Of a stretch of 64,000 bases of DNA, positions 7,680 through 15,942 are shown piece after piece. The stretch covers positions 1 to 64,000 of the IMG/VR virus record IMGVR_UViG_3300047168_000018, one strand, 5' to 3'. How positions within the stretch are numbered: position 1 is the first letter of the stretch; each line of letters starts with the position of its first letter. Both the position numbers and the translations under genes were made by a program. The notes under the pieces were generated by a model. It was not told where the DNA came from, searched no databases, and saw only the letters and a list, made by a program, of their open reading frames with translations. This DNA comes from a virus.

Positions 7680-8514
7680 CGTGTCCCGCTTTCCACCTTG
7701 CGTTCAGGCCGGCAAGACGGCAGGCGTGGCTGCAATAGCGCGCTTTGTCTTTGCGGGCACCGCACACTTCGAAGCCAGTGCGGCACACTTCGCAGACCTT
7801 TGCCACACGCGGCGAGGGCGGTGCATTCGGGCGCGTGCGCGGGTTCAGGACAGGTTTACGGTTGGCGGCGTGATCGCTCAAAATGCCACCGCGCACCTTT
7901 CTATGGGGATCGGCGTAGTAGCAGATGCGAGAGCACCAGTTGCGGGCTTTCACCCTGTTTGCCTTTTTCAGGAACAGGATGCCGCATCTGACGCACTCTA
8001 CCGGCGGCTTGAACGTCCCTACGCGCAGGATAAGTGCGGCCGATTCAGGGTGTCGTATAGCGTGACACGGAGCGCAGAGTATCTGGATGTTGGTCTCGTC
8101 CGTGGCAAGGTCGGGCCGATCCACGACGCGTTGAATGTGGTGGGCCTGCAATCTGTCGGTGCTGCCGCAATCAGCACAAACGCTGCCTGGCTTGACTTGG
8201 CGGCTTGTGAAACTGTTCACGGTTCCGGTGCGGTGACTTTTCTTGCCGCCCTGCCAGTTAAAATGAAGCTCCCCGGCCTTCATTCGGCCAATCGTTTTCC
8301 TGGCGCACGCAACAGAACAATGCGTCTGTCTTTTGGCAACAGATGGCGTAACGCTGAATGTGCGCGAACACTCCTTACAGACCCTGTCTACCCTGATCGG
8401 CTTCTTGCGCGGCGGCGGCGAAACGGCAGCATGGCACCTGTGCGAGCAAAACCGGCCTATATGGCGCGGATCGCGAGTGTAGATAACGCCACATGCCTCG
8501 CACGCCCTCTGCAT
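7642..8514 (-). CDS. HNH homing endonuclease with multiple zinc knuckles
   Basis: 290 residues, start preceded by GGAGG. The central HNH core reads C-x2-C-G then LQAHHIQRV, then N-x-Q-x-L-C-x2-C-H. It is flanked by at least four Cys-x2-Cys/Cys-x-Cys knuckles (CEACG, CKECS, CVRCG, CEVCR each paired with CSH-C or CS-C), likely DNA-binding. It occupies the gap between two paralogous rightward virion genes and is transcribed against them. The final 38 nt are antisense to the end of the preceding gene. Free-standing homing endonuclease. Confidence 0.88.
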   Translation of the reverse strand: MQRACEACGVIYTRDPRHIGRFCSHRCHAAVSPPPRKKPIRVDRVCKECSRTFSVTPSVAKRQTHCSVACARKTIGRMKAGELHFNWQGGKKSHRTGTVNSFTSRQVKPGSVCADCGSTDRLQAHHIQRVVDRPDLATDETNIQILCAPCHAIRHPESAALILRVGTFKPPVECVRCGILFLKKANRVKARNWCSRICYYADPHRKVRGGILSDHAANRKPVLNPRTRPNAPPSPRVAKVCEVCRTGFEVCGARKDKARYCSHACRLAGLNARWKAGHVSPSVPSQDTSG

Positions 8515-8549
8515 TCCAATCCTCCCGTAAACCCAAAGGAGATAGTAAC

Positions 8550-9410
8550 GTGGCCATAACTCATGTCGAGGGAGCGTTCGAACCGGAACACTTTAGCAAA
8601 GAATTCGGCTTCAGTGGATCAACGGCCGGCCAGCGCGCGCCGCGCGGTGCCCAGGAAGACGAGACGCCGGCATCAAGCAAGATTCGCGGCAAGAGCGCGG
8701 TCCCATATGACGCCGACGTGGCGACGCACGGCAGCCACATGGGCGGCTTCGAGGAACACGGCAAGGGCACGATGGACTTCGCCAGGGGTGGGGAAGTGCA
8801 TCACCCGCACGGCCACGAGCCGATGCACGAGGAGGAACACATGGGCGGCGGCCGCAAGGTGCATCACATGCACGGCGGCCATTCGATCCATCACCCCGAC
8901 GGTCATGTGACGCATCACCATCACGACGGTTCGGAAGTGCCCGCGCATATGGCGCGCGGCGGCCACTCCGGGACGATGCACCCGCACGGCCACCACATCA
9001 CGCATACCGAGCACAAGTCCGATGGCCGGGTCATCATGCACCACGCTCACGGCGGCCATTCGGTGATGCACCCGCACGGGCACATGAGCCACCATGGCGC
9101 CGACGGTGCCCCGGCGCACATGGCGATGGGCGGCCACCACGACCCCGAGAGCGAATACGTCCACAAGGCCCGGGGCGGCCACCAGCTTGCCGGCAAGCCG
9201 CAGACCCTTCCCCGCGACATGAAGCCGGCCGGGATGCGCCACCACTCGCCAATCGAGACCGCTCCGCGCGATCCTGGCATCACCACCACGCCGCGCAACC
9301 AGATGAGCGGCGGCGAGATGGGCTACGGCGTCGAACCCTCGGCCGAACCCGACACGGCCGGCGACGGCCAGGGCATCCCGCAGATGAGGCGCGGCGGCCA
9401 CAAGCGGTAA
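8550..9410 (+). CDS. Histidine-rich virion-operon protein with RGG modules
   Basis: 286 residues from GTG with AAGGAGA seven bases upstream. About 47 residues (16%) are histidine, concentrated between residues ~85 and 235 in HHPHGH-, HHMHGGH- and HHHH-type repeats with Met and Asp. The N-terminal FSKEFGFSGS tag is shared with the gene at 6381, and ARGG-type modules recur four times. The spacing of His/Met/Asp suggests multivalent binding of Ni, Zn or Cu, but no known metal chaperone family is recognised. Being in the capsid operon, it may be a packaged or internal protein. Confidence 0.6.
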   Translation: MAITHVEGAFEPEHFSKEFGFSGSTAGQRAPRGAQEDETPASSKIRGKSAVPYDADVATHGSHMGGFEEHGKGTMDFARGGEVHHPHGHEPMHEEEHMGGGRKVHHMHGGHSIHHPDGHVTHHHHDGSEVPAHMARGGHSGTMHPHGHHITHTEHKSDGRVIMHHAHGGHSVMHPHGHMSHHGADGAPAHMAMGGHHDPESEYVHKARGGHQLAGKPQTLPRDMKPAGMRHHSPIETAPRDPGITTTPRNQMSGGEMGYGVEPSAEPDTAGDGQGIPQMRRGGHKR

Positions 9411-9413
9411 GTC

Positions 9414-9692
9414 GTGAACCCCGATCTGGCGCTCGCCCAGGCAGGCACGATGCGTGTCTGGGCACAGGAATGGGAACGCAAGGCCATCGCCGATCCGGTG
9501 ATCCATGCCGGCTACGGCGAGGTCGCCCTGCTGCTGCGCCGCGCCGCCGATCAGGCGGCGAAGGCGGTCGGCCCGGCAATCCGGCACGACATGATCGCGG
9601 AACCGTCGGCGAAGCCTGTTTTCGTCGATCATGGGATCGCGCCGACGCCGAACACCGAGTACGTCCGGCCCGACGAGGAAGCGGACGGCTGA
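9414..9692 (+). CDS. Small helical protein, unknown
   Basis: 92 residues from GTG, four bases after the His-rich gene. A helical N-terminal region (ALAQAGTMRVWAQEWERKAIADP and a following Ala/Arg-rich helix) is followed by an extended acidic C terminus. No motif recognised. About 77 non-coding bases follow before the next likely start, the longest gap in this part of the late operon. Confidence 0.5.
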   Translation: MNPDLALAQAGTMRVWAQEWERKAIADPVIHAGYGEVALLLRRAADQAAKAVGPAIRHDMIAEPSAKPVFVDHGIAPTPNTEYVRPDEEADG

Positions 9693-9725
9693 CACCGCTT
9701 TGATGGTCTGATAGATAAAGGTCAC

Positions 9726-9749
9726 GGGTCGGCGCGATGCCGCTGGCTG
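9726..9749 (+). repeat. Copy 1 of a 24-bp intergenic element (21/24 identical to 41301-41324)
   Basis: This block, with invariant core GGCGCGATGCCGC, lies 20 bases before the start at 9770. A near-copy lies 25 bases before the start at 41350. Both are followed by a stem-loop whose loop contains TTCCTC and whose 3' side overlaps the GGAG ribosome site. Both are in the two clearest gaps of the late operon, so a late promoter or a translational control element is plausible. Confidence 0.5.
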
Positions 9750-9769
9750 TTCCTCCCTTGGAGCAAGCC

Positions 9770-9973
9770 ATGCCGGTCGTCAGCAAAGCGCAATCGCGGT
9801 TCTTCCATGAGATGGCCGAGCATCCCGCCGAGGCAGCGAAGCGCGGCATCAAGCCGTCGGTCACGCGCGAGTTCCTCGACGCCGATCACGGCCGCTCGCT
9901 CAAGAACCTGCCCGATCACGTCGAGCGCAAGGCTGAAGGCGGCGCGGTCCGCCCGGTGCCGTTCAAATGGTAG
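9770..9973 (+). CDS. Small phage protein with Ser-Lys-Ala-Gln-x-Arg-Phe-Phe N terminus
   Basis: 67 residues from the ATG at 9770 (GGAG upstream); an in-frame ATG at 9737 lacks a ribosome site. The opening (VVSKAQSRFFHEMAEHP) and the following LDADHGRSLKNLPDHV belong to a widespread small phage protein type found near tail genes. The C terminus (EGGAVRPVPFKW) again carries an x-GG-x-V module like those in neighbouring virion proteins. Function unknown. Confidence 0.6.
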   Translation: MPVVSKAQSRFFHEMAEHPAEAAKRGIKPSVTREFLDADHGRSLKNLPDHVERKAEGGAVRPVPFKW

Positions 9974-11097
9974 TACCGACATCGGGAACGGTCTCGACGT
10001 TCAAGGTCAACCAGACCACGATCATCAATCACGCGATGCGCCGCGCCGGCCGCGCCCCGGAAAAAGCCTCGGCCGAAGACATTCAGATCGCGGTCGAGAG
10101 CATCAACAGCATCCTCAGTCAGTGGATCAACGCGGGCTTTCCGCTGTGGACGCGGCAGTACCTTTTGCTCGGCCCCGTCGGTGGATCGCCCGACATCGTC
10201 CTGCCGCTCGGCACCGACGATGTGTTTCATACCTATTGGCGGGCGTTGAACCCCTGGCGGGGCGCCGCGACGCTGTCGACCGGGGCCGATGGTTCCGTGC
10301 TGTTTGCCGGCGCACCGAGCGCCGACCTGTCGATTGCCGGGCCAAACCCGTCCGTCTCGGTCTCGTTCGGTTCGGCGATAGAGGTCGACACCATTGGCGT
10401 GCTGCCAGGCGCGTCAGGCGCGCAGACGGTCGCGTTGCAGGTGCAGGTCTCGTCCGACGGGGTCAACTGGACAACGGCGCAGACCCTTCCGAGCAGCACC
10501 TACGCGGCGTCGGCCTGGACCTACTTCGATCTCGACCCGTCGATCACGGCCGCCTATGTGCGGCTGCTCAACCCGATCACCGGCGCGTGGTCGCTCAACC
10601 AACTGAATTTCGGCTTTGCGAATGCCTACGAGGTCGAGATCGGCCCGCTCAACATCGACGACTACTGGAACCTGCCCAACAAGCAATTTCAGGGCAGCCA
10701 GCCGAACTCCGGCTATGTCGACCGGCTTCTTCCCCAGCCGATCATCAAGATTTGGCCGACGCCGAACGTGCAAGCCTTCTACAACGGCTGCGTCACGGCC
10801 CTCGTGCGCCGCTACATCCAAGATCCCGGAACGCTGACCCAGGCCATTGAAATTCCGCAACGGGCGATCGAAGCCCTGCAATGGCGGCTGGCGAACATCC
10901 TGATCTACGAACTGCCCGATCAGGACGCGGGCGGCGGCACGCAGGCGCAGGCGTCGTACTTCACGCTGATGGCGAAGCAGCAGCGCGTGCAGAACATCGC
11001 GCAAGAGGCGGCGAAAGCCGAGGCGCTGTTCTGGGCAGAGGAGCGGACCAGGGCACCCGTGCGGCTTGCGCCGAACATTTCGGCGTACACTCGATGA
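9967..11097 (+). CDS. P22 gp4-like tail accessory (head-completion) protein with inserted carbohydrate-binding-like domain
   Basis: 376 residues. The first ~65 residues form the helical start of P22 gp4-type proteins (IINHAMRRAGR, then SINSILSQWINAGFPLWT). The end (LPQPIIKIWPTP, then EIPQRAIEALQWRLANILIYEL) fits the same family. Between residues ~90 and 215 there is an extra beta-sandwich-like insert with SSDGVNW and YVRLLNP, resembling discoidin-type (F5/8C) domains. gp4 closes the head after packaging and starts the tail; the insert may be displayed on the tail surface. Family assignment is good, insert function is inference. Confidence 0.75.
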   Translation: MVVPTSGTVSTFKVNQTTIINHAMRRAGRAPEKASAEDIQIAVESINSILSQWINAGFPLWTRQYLLLGPVGGSPDIVLPLGTDDVFHTYWRALNPWRGAATLSTGADGSVLFAGAPSADLSIAGPNPSVSVSFGSAIEVDTIGVLPGASGAQTVALQVQVSSDGVNWTTAQTLPSSTYAASAWTYFDLDPSITAAYVRLLNPITGAWSLNQLNFGFANAYEVEIGPLNIDDYWNLPNKQFQGSQPNSGYVDRLLPQPIIKIWPTPNVQAFYNGCVTALVRRYIQDPGTLTQAIEIPQRAIEALQWRLANILIYELPDQDAGGGTQAQASYFTLMAKQQRVQNIAQEAAKAEALFWAEERTRAPVRLAPNISAYTR

Positions 11098-11192
11098 ACG
11101 TCGTTCGCGAAAATGCTCTGGTCGGATATTATTGCGGGACGCCGGCTGCTTGGAACAGCACGGCGCCCCTGACCACATGCGGCGGTTCTTAA
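11094..11192 (+). CDS. 32-residue peptide ending STAPLTTCGGS
   Basis: The ATG overlaps the gp4-like stop (ATGA) and its TAA abuts the next ATG with no gap, so the operon spacing supports translation. The peptide is MNVVRENALVGYYCG followed by an Ala/Ser/Thr-rich end. The C-terminal STAPLTT and its underlying DNA recur at about 22712-22730 in another small frame of the same operon. No function is known. Confidence 0.55.
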   Translation: MNVVRENALVGYYCGTPAAWNSTAPLTTCGGS

Positions 11193-11768
11193 ATGCCCAT
11201 CTTTCTGGACACGCGGGGCCTTGGAAATGTTGCGATTGCAATATGCGCGCGCTGTAGTTGCAAATATTCGTATACCTCGCTTAAACCCGACCCTAACTTT
11301 CCCGGCCTGCGCTGCTGTCCCGACGGATGCCTCGACCAAATCGACCCCTGGCGGCTTGCTCCGCGTCCGACCGAGAACATCACGCTAGAGTTCGCCCGCC
11401 CCGATGTCGACATCTCGGGCTATGGCGCAACGCCAATCTACGCGCCGCCGCCATCGTCGCCCAGCTACTTCTCCAACGACGGCGGCGTGCTGGTGTTTGC
11501 GAAAGCCTCCTACGCAGTCGGCTATCCGACTTCGTTCATCGGGCCGCCGGGCGGCGTCTACAACAACGGCCTGACGGTCGGCATCTACCCCGGCGTGACG
11601 CCAAACCCGTCTGCCCCCCCGGTTTATTTCGGGCAGATCACGCCCGCGCAGCTTCTGGCGCTCGGCGGCGGCAACCTGCCGCTTGGGGTCAACGGTGCGC
11701 CGCCAGGCACGGTGCCGGTCGGATCGAAGCAGCTTTTCAACAACGGCGACGAGGTCAACATCGCATGA
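11193..11768 (+). CDS. Conserved phage protein with N-terminal Cys cluster, tail operon
   Basis: 191 residues. The N-terminal ~50 residues hold a likely zinc site (CARCSCKY, then LRCCPDGCLDQ), followed by the conserved phrase WRLAPRPTENITLEFARPD. The rest is a Gly/Pro/Tyr-rich extended region. Proteins of this layout occur beside gp4-like genes in podovirus-like genomes, but no biochemical role is known to me. It starts directly after the 32-aa peptide and overlaps the next gene by four bases. Confidence 0.65.
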   Translation: MPIFLDTRGLGNVAIAICARCSCKYSYTSLKPDPNFPGLRCCPDGCLDQIDPWRLAPRPTENITLEFARPDVDISGYGATPIYAPPPSSPSYFSNDGGVLVFAKASYAVGYPTSFIGPPGGVYNNGLTVGIYPGVTPNPSAPPVYFGQITPAQLLALGGGNLPLGVNGAPPGTVPVGSKQLFNNGDEVNIA

Positions 11769-14700
11769 AGTCGGTTCTTGCCTTTCTTGTCGCAATGGTC
11801 TGGACGATGGCGGCTTATGGACAGGCCAGCCCGACCTATCAGAGCCTGACTGTGCTTGGCACGACGACGCTGGGCGGCAACTTGGCGATGCCGAGTTGGT
11901 CGCAAACCAGCAGCGCCGATGCCGCCCTGAATATCACCACCGGCAGCAACAACAGCTTCAACCTCACGGTTACCGACCATAGCAGTGCTTTCATCGGCTA
12001 TCCGATGTCGCTTTATTGGATCAACCAGAACCCAGGTTTTACCGGACCTTACGAAGGTAATTATCAGCAGTATTCTCCGCTTGCCGTTGAGGGCATAAGT
12101 TCTCCTACATCTACTGGCAATACCAGCGCGGCTAATTTTGGCGTCCGTTCGTATGGCAACAATCCATCCAGCGCCTACGATGTCGATATCAATAATCAGT
12201 GCCTGAAATACGGGCAAAACTCGAACTGGTGCTATGTCGCGAACCTGAACGATTTCAGCGGCAGGCCTGTCCAAGCCTTCGGCAACTGGAACGAGGAACT
12301 TGACATCATCGCAAATGGGCCAGATCCGGTCCAATGGGATTCAAGTTATGCAATGCCGCACGCCGGCGGACGCGTCGGGGAATATCTGAATTTCTCGAAT
12401 CTAGACCTTAGCGGCATAAGTATTGCCGCCGGTGGCTGGGCATGGGCGGCGAACACCGCCATAAAGGCCATGGGGGTCAACAAGGCGGACTATTTCGGCG
12501 CTCAAGTGCTGAAGGTCTACAATAGCTTTATCCCATACCTCTGGTATTGCGTTACTGGCGGCACGACGGGCGGTACGGAGCCGGCTTTTCCGATCCCGGC
12601 GGAGTTTGTCGGCGCCATCGCATCCGGGACGCTGACGGTCACGAATTGGCAATCGACCTCATCGCCGATTGCCGTTGGAAATTACCTGACTTGGCAGGGC
12701 GCCAACGCGGATGGCACCGTGCTGGTAGTAGCACTGGGAACCGGCACGGGCGGAAACGGAACCTACACCGTGACAGGGGCGCCGACGACCCTCTCGGCGG
12801 TCGGTATGTATGGTGCGCCGCACATCACCGATGGCACAGCCGTATGGGCGTTTGGCGAGAATTTTCAGGAGATTGTCAGCGCCGGAATCTGGTTCACCGG
12901 AACGGGCGCTATCGGCACCGTGATCGGCGGTTCCAACACGATCACGAATGCCGTTCTGGACACGACGCAATTCCCGATCAGCAGCGGAGGTGCCGCAATC
13001 AGGCTGGCTCATGATCAGATCATAGACCTGACTGGTGCGGGCACCACTGCATCGCAGAACCAGCACACGCTGCGCTGGTCGTCTGCAACGGGGCCGACTG
13101 GCGGATTGGCCTACACGAACCCAGACGGGACCGTGTTCGACATTCAGGACTCCAACGACATGATGGAGGCGCAAGGGATCACGTCTCTTGCGTGGGGCGC
13201 GAAGGGCAACGTCAACGGTATCGTCACCGGCTACCGTCCCGCCGGGCTGACCGTGGGCTGGAATTTCGATGGTGGGGCCGAGACCAACCTCATGACCAAT
13301 GCAAACGGGTTTTCCGTTCACACGATCAGCGCAGGGGGCGTGCCCTCGACCTCGCCGTATTTTCAGATGAATGGGTCAGGCGTTGTTACCACGAACCTTG
13401 GCCTGACCACATTTTCGCAGAGCAGCAGCGCAGATCAGGGGTTGAACCTTTCGTCCACGGCCTATGCCCTAAACCTGTCCACTACGGCCGTCACCTCCAC
13501 GGGTTTCGGAGCATATCCGCTGAATCTGCAATACACAAACAACGATCCGAACTTCACCAGCCCGAGCGGCGGGAATTATCAGCAATACGCGCCGCTAAAG
13601 GCACGCGGCCTAATCAGTCCTGTTGGCACCGGAAACGTGAGTGCTGCGCAATTTGAAGTAGACGATTACAGCCAAAATCCGTCTGAAAGTTACAATTATC
13701 CGGTGAACCTTATTGGAGCGAAATACGGCCAATCCTCAATGTGGGGACAGGTTAATTTTCTGATAGACAAAACAGGGCGGCCACCGCAAAACATCGCGGC
13801 CTGGAACATCGAACAGGACATAGAAGCCGATGGCGCTGACTTTACGCCGTGGGACCCGAATTACTACAAGGCGATAGCAGGTTCGCGCGTTTTCAATTTT
13901 CATTCGCTTATTACTTTGCCGCAACCCGCATGGACGGCCAATACGGCTGTCGGGCCGCTTGGTGGCACTGGCGATCAATATGTCGGCGCCAATGTTATTC
14001 AGGCTACCGTTTCCGGCACTCCGTATCTTTGGTATTGCGTGACGGCTGGCACGACCGGCTCGACGCAGCCGACATGGACGGCGCCGGTTGAGTTTACTGC
14101 GACCATCGCCAGCGGGGTTATGACGGTATCAAGCGTGACGCAGGGCACGCTTGCGGTCGGTCAATACATCACGAACCAGAACTTCATCGTTCCGGTACAG
14201 ATAACGTCGCTCGGAACCGGGACGGGCGGCGTGGGAACCTATAATCTAAGCAACAGCAGCGTTTCGGTCGCTAACTCCACCGGCATGTATGCCGCGCCCC
14301 AGGTCGCGGATGGCACGGCGGTATGGGCGTTCGGTGAAAATGCAGCTATGTCGGTCAGCGTCGGAGACTGGTGGGGCGGCAGCAATACCAGCACCTCTCT
14401 TAATACCGTGATCGGCGGAACTACCAGCGTTAGTGGCGGCGTGCTGGATTGTTCGCAGTTTAATCTGTATTCGTCAAATTCGGCTTGCTTGCGCGTCGGA
14501 AGCGGCCAAAAGATCGACTTGACTGGTAACGGAACGCAGGCCGGAAACAACCAGCACACTATTTCCTATACTTCGAGTGCCCTTCAATACACTGTTGCCG
14601 GATCGGCGGCATTAACCATCACCGATACAGGCGCCATGAGTGTTTTTGGCACCTTGGGCAACACTGGCACGGCACATTTGGCTGGCGGCACCGCTGCAAA

Positions 14701-15211
14701 TTTATATGGTGTTGGTTCCGGTTACAGTTCCCGTGGCCTCACGTTTGGATACAACCTTAACAACGGCAACGAGGCCGACCTGCTGGTCGGCAGTGTCGGC
14801 GGCACCGATGGTCTGCGCATCTATGGCATTGGCGGCGGCGGCTTCCTCACGTCTAGCACTCCGCTAAGTGATCTTGACCTAAACGGAGACCTAGCCCTTT
14901 CGGGCACGCTTACCTACGTCGGTCACCAGATCAACACGCAGGTCACCGCGCCCACCGTAGCCCAATCCGGCGGCACCGGCTCCACGACGCTCGACAGCGG
15001 CGCCACCGACACGAAGGGCACTGCCACCGAAGGAACTGCGGCCACAGGCTTCGTGGTCACGTTTCACACCGCCTACGCGACCGCGCCTGATTGCGTCGTA
15101 ACCAGCCCTACCGGATCGGCACTGACCAGCTACACGCCCGCGACCGGCACGCTCACCGTCGTCAACGCCGCGCTGACCGGCGCGAAGTTCACCTATGTCT
15201 GCATCCAATAG
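11765..15211 (+). CDS. Exported fibre-like protein with two tandem ~500-residue repeats
   Basis: 1148 residues, starting at the ATG overlapping the previous stop. Residues 1-21 are a good Sec signal peptide (MKSVLAFLVAMVWTMAAYG), unusual for a tail protein. Residues ~40-545 and ~546-1045 are diverged repeats. Each begins S-Q-x-S-S-A-D, contains N-Y-Q-Q-Y-x-P-L, a P-Y-L-W-Y-C-V-T-x-G-T-T-G module resembling carbohydrate-binding domains, then DGTAVWAFGEN and a V-I-G-G beta segment. The C-terminal ~80 residues (ATAPDCVVTSPTG, ending FTYVCIQ) form a separate cap domain. A receptor-binding or virion-decorating role is likely; the signal suggests periplasmic or surface delivery. Confidence 0.6.
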   Translation: MKSVLAFLVAMVWTMAAYGQASPTYQSLTVLGTTTLGGNLAMPSWSQTSSADAALNITTGSNNSFNLTVTDHSSAFIGYPMSLYWINQNPGFTGPYEGNYQQYSPLAVEGISSPTSTGNTSAANFGVRSYGNNPSSAYDVDINNQCLKYGQNSNWCYVANLNDFSGRPVQAFGNWNEELDIIANGPDPVQWDSSYAMPHAGGRVGEYLNFSNLDLSGISIAAGGWAWAANTAIKAMGVNKADYFGAQVLKVYNSFIPYLWYCVTGGTTGGTEPAFPIPAEFVGAIASGTLTVTNWQSTSSPIAVGNYLTWQGANADGTVLVVALGTGTGGNGTYTVTGAPTTLSAVGMYGAPHITDGTAVWAFGENFQEIVSAGIWFTGTGAIGTVIGGSNTITNAVLDTTQFPISSGGAAIRLAHDQIIDLTGAGTTASQNQHTLRWSSATGPTGGLAYTNPDGTVFDIQDSNDMMEAQGITSLAWGAKGNVNGIVTGYRPAGLTVGWNFDGGAETNLMTNANGFSVHTISAGGVPSTSPYFQMNGSGVVTTNLGLTTFSQSSSADQGLNLSSTAYALNLSTTAVTSTGFGAYPLNLQYTNNDPNFTSPSGGNYQQYAPLKARGLISPVGTGNVSAAQFEVDDYSQNPSESYNYPVNLIGAKYGQSSMWGQVNFLIDKTGRPPQNIAAWNIEQDIEADGADFTPWDPNYYKAIAGSRVFNFHSLITLPQPAWTANTAVGPLGGTGDQYVGANVIQATVSGTPYLWYCVTAGTTGSTQPTWTAPVEFTATIASGVMTVSSVTQGTLAVGQYITNQNFIVPVQITSLGTGTGGVGTYNLSNSSVSVANSTGMYAAPQVADGTAVWAFGENAAMSVSVGDWWGGSNTSTSLNTVIGGTTSVSGGVLDCSQFNLYSSNSACLRVGSGQKIDLTGNGTQAGNNQHTISYTSSALQYTVAGSAALTITDTGAMSVFGTLGNTGTAHLAGGTAANLYGVGSGYSSRGLTFGYNLNNGNEADLLVGSVGGTDGLRIYGIGGGGFLTSSTPLSDLDLNGDLALSGTLTYVGHQINTQVTAPTVAQSGGTGSTTLDSGATDTKGTATEGTAATGFVVTFHTAYATAPDCVVTSPTGSALTSYTPATGTLTVVNAALTGAKFTYVCIQ
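11880..13400 (+). repeat. Internal duplication, copy 1 (fibre-like gene)
   Basis: Approximate boundaries of the first ~505-residue unit, matched to 13401-14900 by shared landmarks (SADxxLN, NYQQY, PYLWYCVT, ADGTAVWAFGEN, VIGG, KIDLTG/QIIDLTG) in the same order and spacing. The copies are similar in protein but well diverged in DNA, so the duplication is old. Confidence 0.7.
13401..14900 (+). repeat. Internal duplication, copy 2 (fibre-like gene)
   Basis: Second unit, offset from copy 1 by about 1520 bases. It preserves all landmark motifs but its end (from IDLTGNGTQ) is more regular and leads straight into the C-terminal cap domain. Confidence 0.7.
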
Positions 15212-15219
15212 GAACCCCA

Positions 15220-15477
15220 ATGAACCGCCCCACCATCATCCTCGCCCTCTCCCTCATCGCAGTTCCGGCTGTGGCGCAGGAAGCGCCGCAACTGCCAGCA
15301 ACGCTCACCGTGCCATCCAGGGATATGGTGACCCTGATGCACTACCTTGAGACACGTCCGCTCGGTGAGGTGGCCAGCCTCTACAGTGCGCTGTCTCAAG
15401 ATGTGCAACGGTCGGTCGAGGCGCAGCGCGCGCCGCCAGCGCCGCCGCAATCTAACGTGGCACCGAAAACCCCCTGA
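15220..15477 (+). CDS. Small secreted protein
   Basis: 85 residues; a clear signal peptide (Arg-3, hydrophobic stretch, VPAVAQ-EA cleavage) precedes a ~60-residue mature part with a helical core (DMVTLMHYLETRPLGEVASLY) and a Pro-rich end. Two structural-region neighbours also carry export signals. It has no lipobox and no known spanin or inhibitor motif. Possible roles are a periplasmic partner of the fibre protein or a superinfection factor, both speculative. Confidence 0.6.
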   Translation: MNRPTIILALSLIAVPAVAQEAPQLPATLTVPSRDMVTLMHYLETRPLGEVASLYSALSQDVQRSVEAQRAPPAPPQSNVAPKTP

Positions 15478-15478
15478 C

Positions 15479-15631
15479 ATGGCCGCCCAAACCTGCAACG
15501 GTTCGACGAACGTCAGTGCGATGGCCGCTGTCACGGATGCCACGTCACCGACCTACAACGCGACACTGACTGGCGGCGGTGCTGTTCATATCCCCGTCTT
15601 CTGCAACGGCACCGCCTGGACGGCGCACTGA
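15479..15631 (+). CDS. 50-residue virion-operon protein
   Basis: ATG one base after the preceding stop; its own stop overlaps the next ATG. The sequence is Thr/Ala/Gly-rich with two cysteines (TCNGS and FCNGTAW), resembling a single beta-hairpin module of phage tail proteins. No function recognised. Confidence 0.5.
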   Translation: MAAQTCNGSTNVSAMAAVTDATSPTYNATLTGGGAVHIPVFCNGTAWTAH

Positions 15632-15942
15632 TGGGCGTCCCCTTCACCACGATCCTGTCGGCGGCGGTCTGGAACGCCAATGCACCTTATGCGCTGGGTG
15701 CGAGCGTGGTCCCGGTCAACATCAACGACCCGGCCCAGGTGACCCCGCAGAAGCAATTCGTGTGCATCGCGGCTGGCACGTCGGGGTCGTCGCCGCCTTC
15801 ATGGACGAAATCGGACGGGACAACTGTTACGGACGGCACCGTGACGTGGCTCAACTACGGATGGTGCCTTGACTGCATCACGCCCCCGCCCAGCCAATCG
15901 CCTTATGGCGGTTTTCCGTCACCCTTTCCGCCGGTGTCCTGA
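15631..15942 (+). CDS. Small protein with carbohydrate-binding-like module
   Basis: 103 residues. Residues ~18-80 (YALGASVVPV, FVCIAAGTSGSSPPSW, DGTVTWLNYG) repeat the same module found twice in the 1148-aa fibre-like protein (W/FxCxxAGTxGSxxPxW, then DGTxxW). The end is Pro-rich. This domain type is common in phage fibres and probably binds glycans, though direct evidence is absent here. Confidence 0.6.
   Translation: MGVPFTTILSAAVWNANAPYALGASVVPVNINDPAQVTPQKQFVCIAAGTSGSSPPSWTKSDGTTVTDGTVTWLNYGWCLDCITPPPSQSPYGGFPSPFPPVS

Noticed and set aside
7528-8559. 343-codon rightward frame across the HNH gene
   Set aside because: Opposite-strand shadow; the leftward frame has HNH and zinc knuckles, this one has none.
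8800-9180. CRISPR-like or simple-repeat appearance of the His-rich stretch
   Set aside because: Repeats are imperfect, in frame and codon-phased, so they reflect His codons in a protein and not direct repeats with spacers.
11327-11764. Upstream extension of the 1148-aa fibre-like gene
   Set aside because: It overlaps the entire preceding Cys-cluster gene, has no ribosome site, and would bury the signal peptide that starts at 11765.
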